In this document: positions 15,353-17,829 of the stretch, piece by piece
Numbering within the stretch: position 1 is the stretch's first letter
How the letters are laid out: every line of letters starts with the position of its first letter
Assembly (NCBI GenBank): GCA_004556055.1
Contig: SFIW01000048.1
Location: forward strand, 1 to 17,829
Direction: 5' to 3'
DNA length: 17,829 nt
From: Planctomycetaceae bacterium
GTDB lineage: Bacteria; Planctomycetota; Planctomycetia; Pirellulales; Thermoguttaceae
Made by a program: the position numbers and the translations under genes
Notes under the pieces: model-generated
Databases searched by the model: none
What the model was told of the DNA's origin: nothing
Seen by the model: only the letters and a program-made list of their open reading frames with translations

Positions 15353-15429
15353 CGGATTGATTCTCTGATTGGGTATGTCTTTTGATAGAAGGGGGCCGCG
15401 TCCATTGGGCGCGACCCTCTTATTTTTTT
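15353..15429 (+). ncRNA. Candidate small RNA 3
   Basis: About 75 nt from the predicted start to the end of the U tract. The 5' region resembles small RNA 2. The hairpin is different and GC-rich. It ends just before the 3' end of the convergent helix-turn-helix gene. Confidence 0.5.
15389..15429. terminator. Cassette 3 hairpin, bidirectional terminator
   Basis: Arms at 15389-15403 and 15407-15421, loop ATT, two G-U pairs and one C-A mismatch, then ATTTTTTTA. On the minus strand it lies 15 bases after the stop of the helix-turn-helix gene and probably also ends the methyltransferase/CAP operon, although the minus-strand U tract is poor. Confidence 0.7.
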
Positions 15430-15444
15430 ATCTCGCTTTGCGTG

Positions 15445-15663
15445 TTATTTCTCGACTTCGACCGGCTCGAATCCTAGAGTCTTTACAAACTCCCGCGCCT
15501 TTTCCGTCTCGATGAAATACTGGCCGTCAACAGTGAATGCGGGCGCCTTCTTCCCCTCTCGCGTCCCGTTCTCTATCCATTGAATAATTGTTTTTTTGGG
15601 CGGCCTGACTACGACCGGGAAAAGCCTTCTAAATTGGTGAATGTTGAGAACATCTTGTTTCAT
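15445..15663 (-). CDS. Small helix-turn-helix DNA-binding protein, excisionase-like
   Basis: A 72-residue protein with a winged-helix/MerR-like layout seen in excisionases and helix-turn-helix_17 proteins: NIHQFRRLFPVVVRPPKKTI, then IIQWIENGTREGKKAPAFTV (recognition region), VDGQYFIETEKAREFV (wing and last helix). Such proteins bend DNA during excision or act as small transcription regulators. AAGGGG stands eight bases before the ATG. It is the last gene of the rightmost leftward operon, 34 bases after the CAP gene, and lies next to the triplicated promoter region, which it could control; that link is inferred. No integrase is visible. Confidence 0.7.
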   Translation of the reverse strand: MKQDVLNIHQFRRLFPVVVRPPKKTIIQWIENGTREGKKAPAFTVDGQYFIETEKAREFVKTLGFEPVEVEK

Positions 15664-15697
15664 TTTGTCAACCCCTTTTTTGAAAAATTTTGTAAAA

Positions 15698-16282
15698 TTA
15701 TCTTAGTCGTATCGTGCAGTAGTTGGCGCCGATTTCAGTTTTGCAAACGCCAACCCCTACGCGCGTAAATTGAGCGGATAGGATCAAGGAACGATGCGGC
15801 GGGCTGTTTAGCCATTGGCGCAAGGCTTCAGAGATTCCCGCGCTCCAATTTTGCGCGACAACTTCCGCGCCACAGTTTGGCGCGTGGTAGATTTGACCAC
15901 GGGCGGCTTGATGTTGAGAGTGGGCTTCGGCGCCTTCCGTTAAGACAACGTCGATTTGAACCGGGCGCAATCCGTAGCGACGGCGTAATGCGTTAAACTC
16001 TGAGACGTAGCCGATAACGTCTTTTTTGAATGTTTCCGCGCAACTCTCAAGCGGGGAGAGCGGGCACACGTCAACAGGCGGTGGCGCGGGTAAGTATTCC
16101 TTCGACCTTTGGAGGTGTTCCTCCCATTTTGGCCCGGCCTTTGGTTGAGGCGCTACGGGAGCGCATGGAGCGCAAGCCGTGGCGCGAGCTCTCCAACATC
16201 TGAAAAAACAACATGCGCGCGCCGAAGTCGCGTGTGTTGCAAGAGCGGAAAAAAGAAGAGCGCTAATTATTATTTTTTTCAT
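15698..16282 (-). CDS. Secreted CAP/SCP-domain protein
   Basis: A 194-residue protein. Residues 1-22 form a signal peptide (MKKIIISALLFSALATHATS, then AR). A Cys-rich segment follows (CC at 24-25, further Cys at 29, 37, 40) and a Pro-rich linker to about residue 72. Residues about 88-190 form a CAP (SCP/PR-1) domain: FNALRRRYGLRPVQID, then the conserved cavity tetrad His133, Glu140, Glu152 and His163 (GQIYH, AEVV, GISEALRQWLNSPPHRSLIL), and FTRVGVGV. Bacterial CAP proteins are extracytoplasmic, often of unknown activity. AAGGGG lies eight bases before the ATG, and the start overlaps the methyltransferase gene by 20 bases. Phage-borne, it may modify the host surface; that is a guess. Confidence 0.88.
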   Translation of the reverse strand: MKKIIISALLFSALATHATSARACCFFRCWRARATACAPCAPVAPQPKAGPKWEEHLQRSKEYLPAPPPVDVCPLSPLESCAETFKKDVIGYVSEFNALRRRYGLRPVQIDVVLTEGAEAHSQHQAARGQIYHAPNCGAEVVAQNWSAGISEALRQWLNSPPHRSLILSAQFTRVGVGVCKTEIGANYCTIRLR

Positions 16283-17051
16283 TCAATACCCCTTGACAAT
16301 TCGCAAAGAGCGGTTCCAGGCGCTCCTTGCATGTTTTAAAATATGTTTCGTTTTTTTCGATTCCAATAAATGACAATCCAAGACGGGCGCAAGCCTCGCC
16401 GGTTGACCCGCCGCCCATGAAGGGATCGCAGACCGTCCTCGCGTCGTCGGGCAAGATACGGAGAAGGTACTCCAACAGCTCGACCGGCTTTTCGGTGGCG
16501 TGGTAGCGATCCTTCATTTGTGCCGGGCTCTGTTCAATGTAGCCGTCGGCGTACTTGTTCGGCGTTGTACCGTCGAGAGTGCCCCAAATGACAAATTCGC
16601 ATTGATTTTTAAACACCCCCTTATTAGGCCGGCAGTTCTTTTTGTTCCAAGGGATCACGCCCCTAAACCTTATTGACGACATTTGCAAAACAATGCTATT
16701 TACTGCAATCTGTCGCCAGTCCGAAAAGATGAAGACGTACCCCGGCGGCTTCAATAGCTCCTCAAACTTTAAAAGCAAGTTAAGCAGGCTTGCGCCATAG
16801 GAGATTTGATCCATTTCGTCGCCAAACTCGACAAGGTTGATGTGGCGTTTTAGGCTCTTAATATATTTAATCATGCCTTTTGCCCTCGCGGCGGTCGTTG
16901 ACCCGCCCGAACAGTACGGCGGATCCATGACTACCGCGTCAACCTTTATTCCGTCGTTTATCAGCTGTTCTAAATGTTTTTCGTTCCTTCCTTTTAATAG
17001 CGTTAAATATGGTTGCGGTTTTTCGTTCGTTTCTTGTTCGTTTTGCTCCAT
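16263..17051 (-). CDS. DNA methyltransferase, N6-adenine/N4-cytosine beta class
   Basis: A 262-residue SAM-dependent DNA methyltransferase. The catalytic motif DPPY is at residues 43-46 and the SAM-binding motif CDPFMGGGSTG at 208-218, with the target recognition region between (including HATEKPVELLEYLLRILPDD). This order (catalytic first, SAM site last) is that of the beta class, and DPPY is usual for N6-adenine enzymes. No restriction endonuclease is adjacent, so it is probably an orphan that shields phage DNA or marks it for control. The ATG is preceded by AAAGGA at a rather long distance. It is the first gene after a candidate leftward promoter and overlaps the CAP gene. Confidence 0.92.
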   Translation of the reverse strand: MEQNEQETNEKPQPYLTLLKGRNEKHLEQLINDGIKVDAVVMDPPYCSGGSTTAARAKGMIKYIKSLKRHINLVEFGDEMDQISYGASLLNLLLKFEELLKPPGYVFIFSDWRQIAVNSIVLQMSSIRFRGVIPWNKKNCRPNKGVFKNQCEFVIWGTLDGTTPNKYADGYIEQSPAQMKDRYHATEKPVELLEYLLRILPDDARTVCDPFMGGGSTGEACARLGLSFIGIEKNETYFKTCKERLEPLFANCQGVLNEKNNN

Positions 17052-17103
17052 AGGCTTTTTATTCCTTTCGTGTGTTTTTGCGGTTAACGGATAGGATGCT
17101 TAT

Positions 17104-17131
17104 ATAATAATTCAGGTTTTTTGAAAGTCAA
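17104..17131 (-). promoter_or_regulatory. Candidate leftward promoter of the methyltransferase operon
   Basis: On the minus strand, TTGACT (17131-17126), spacer 16, TATTAT (17109-17104), about 50 bp before the methyltransferase ATG. A 24-bp box (17160-17137), shared with the right edge, lies just upstream. Confidence 0.55.
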
Positions 17132-17136
17132 GCGCA

Positions 17137-17160
17137 TTTTTCAAATTTTTCTCGAAATTT
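17137..17160 (-). repeat. Outward-facing shared box, left copy
   Basis: On the minus strand the sequence is AAATTTCGAGAA, three As, TTTGAAAAA. It nearly matches AAATTTTGAGAA, TT, TTTGAAAAA at 17723-17745 on the plus strand. Its end lies 28 bases from the -10 of the leftward promoter. Confidence 0.5.
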
Positions 17161-17722
17161 CCCAAAACCGCGCCCCCGCAAGTCGAGATAATGGACGGGG
17201 AGGGAGGGTTGTTCAACAAATTTTAACGTGTCAAAAACGGAGCTTACACGCATCAGACCCCGTAATTTCTCGAGTGAAACCCACTTTAACACATGTTACA
17301 CATTTTCAACGGTCGTATATATACAACAATACCTATGTAGCCATACAATAGCTATGTATTAAAACGCGCAATAATAAAACAATAAGCAAGAACTAATAAT
17401 ATATAATATCATTACGCGTACGTGTAACTTGTTGAATAGTGTAATAATAATATAAATATAATAATAATAATATATATAATATATATATATCTTATCTATC
17501 TTATCTATTTTAACTTAAAATAGGTAATCTAGGTAATATATAACGATTATAACACTTCAACACAGCTTGTTGTTAGTTGTTGAGGAATACAACGCAAAAC
17601 AACCACTTACCGGCTTTTTATACGTTACATATAACGGCTTGCTTATAGTGTAAGAATGTTTGATTATATACAGAAATTCCGACGATTTCTTGACAATATA
17701 TTATATATATCTCGATTTTGAG
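17161..17722. other. AT-rich gene-free region with palindromes (possible origin or control region)
   Basis: No credible gene is seen here. The stretch 17439-17490 is almost pure A/T. A perfect 19-bp palindrome (CTATTTTAA-C-TTAAAATAG, 17505-17523) extends imperfectly to about 17492-17536 with repeated TATCTA and TAGGTAA units. TTGTTGAA-like sites recur: palindrome TTGTTCAACAA at 17209-17219, and facing copies near 17428-17448 and 17549-17566. Such a layout fits a replication origin or an operator region between divergent operons; neither is shown. Confidence 0.45.
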
Positions 17723-17829
17723 AAATTTTGAGAATTTTTGAAAAACCCCCTTTTCTTTTCAAAATTCGATGTATACTGTTATCAGTGATAGGAAAACCCC
17801 GAACGTTTGGGGATAGATATTTAACAACA
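17723..17829 (+). promoter_or_regulatory. Right-edge rightward promoter region
   Basis: Ten-base repeats ATTTTGAGAA stand at 17715-17724 and 17725-17734, with a third degenerate copy at 17735-17744. The shared box (17723-17745) is 27 bases before a -10-like TATACT (17772-17777). No good -35 is seen. A palindrome TATCAGTGATA (17780-17790) covers the expected start, and CCCCGAACGTTTGGGG (17797-17812) can form a hairpin in the leader. A rightward gene or RNA probably begins beyond the window. Confidence 0.45.

Noticed and set aside
14880..15430. CRISPR array
   Set aside because: The repeated parts are promoters and A/T tracts spaced about 200 bp apart; there are no short identical repeats with unique spacers of constant length.
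15150..15430. tRNA or tRNA-like genes in the small RNA cassettes
   Set aside because: No cloverleaf, T-loop sequence or CCA end could be found; a single terminator hairpin explains the structure.
17121..17351. Plus-strand open frame of 76 codons in the right AT-rich region
   Set aside because: It begins with TTG inside the leftward promoter, has no ribosome site and shows no protein-like composition.
17690..17718. Plus-strand promoter from TTGACA at 17690
   Set aside because: No acceptable -10 lies 15-19 bases downstream; the TATATA run is too close.

Overview
The window looks like part of a tailed double-stranded DNA phage or prophage with a siphovirus-type virion. Every confident gene lies on the minus strand, so the biological order runs from high to low coordinates. 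No integrase, lysis gene, tRNA or host marker is visible, so I cannot say whether it is integrated. Coding DNA has moderate GC content and intergenic DNA is very AT-rich. Many starts carry purine-rich Shine-Dalgarno sequences (GAGG, AAGG, AAGGGG), and several promoters match the sigma-70 consensus TTGACA/TATAAT exactly. The host cannot be fixed from sequence alone. The secreted trypsin/thioredoxin and CAP-domain proteins give a weak impression of a Planctomycetes/Verrucomicrobia/Lentisphaerae-type host.

Right part (17829 to about 15445). An AT-rich, gene-free region of about 0.75 kb holds a long palindrome, dispersed TTGTTGAA sites and two outward-facing copies of a 23-24 bp box next to divergent promoters. 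Leftward from it runs a short operon: a beta-class N6-adenine-type DNA methyltransferase, a secreted CAP/SCP-domain protein and a small helix-turn-helix (excisionase-like) protein.

Control region (15444 to 14848). About 600 bp without genes hold three tandem cassettes of about 200 bp. Each has back-to-back consensus promoters, a rightward transcript of about 75-80 nt and a terminator-like hairpin. This is the most unusual structure in the window. The leftward promoter of the first cassette appears to start transcription on the ATG of the next gene.

Late region (14847 to 1). First comes an exported trypsin-like protease/thioredoxin/membrane-anchor fusion. Then follow a lambda-like head and tail cluster: large terminase, gpW-like protein, lambda-type portal, a prohead protease fused to the major capsid protein with a strong internal ribosome binding site at the capsid part, a DUF2190-like cement protein, head-tail completion proteins, a gp10-like protein, tail tube, a one-frame tail assembly chaperone, a TP901-type tape measure, two unassigned tail-region proteins and the start of another gene cut by the window edge. 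Tight spacing, TAAATG-type junctions and short overlaps suggest one long operon.
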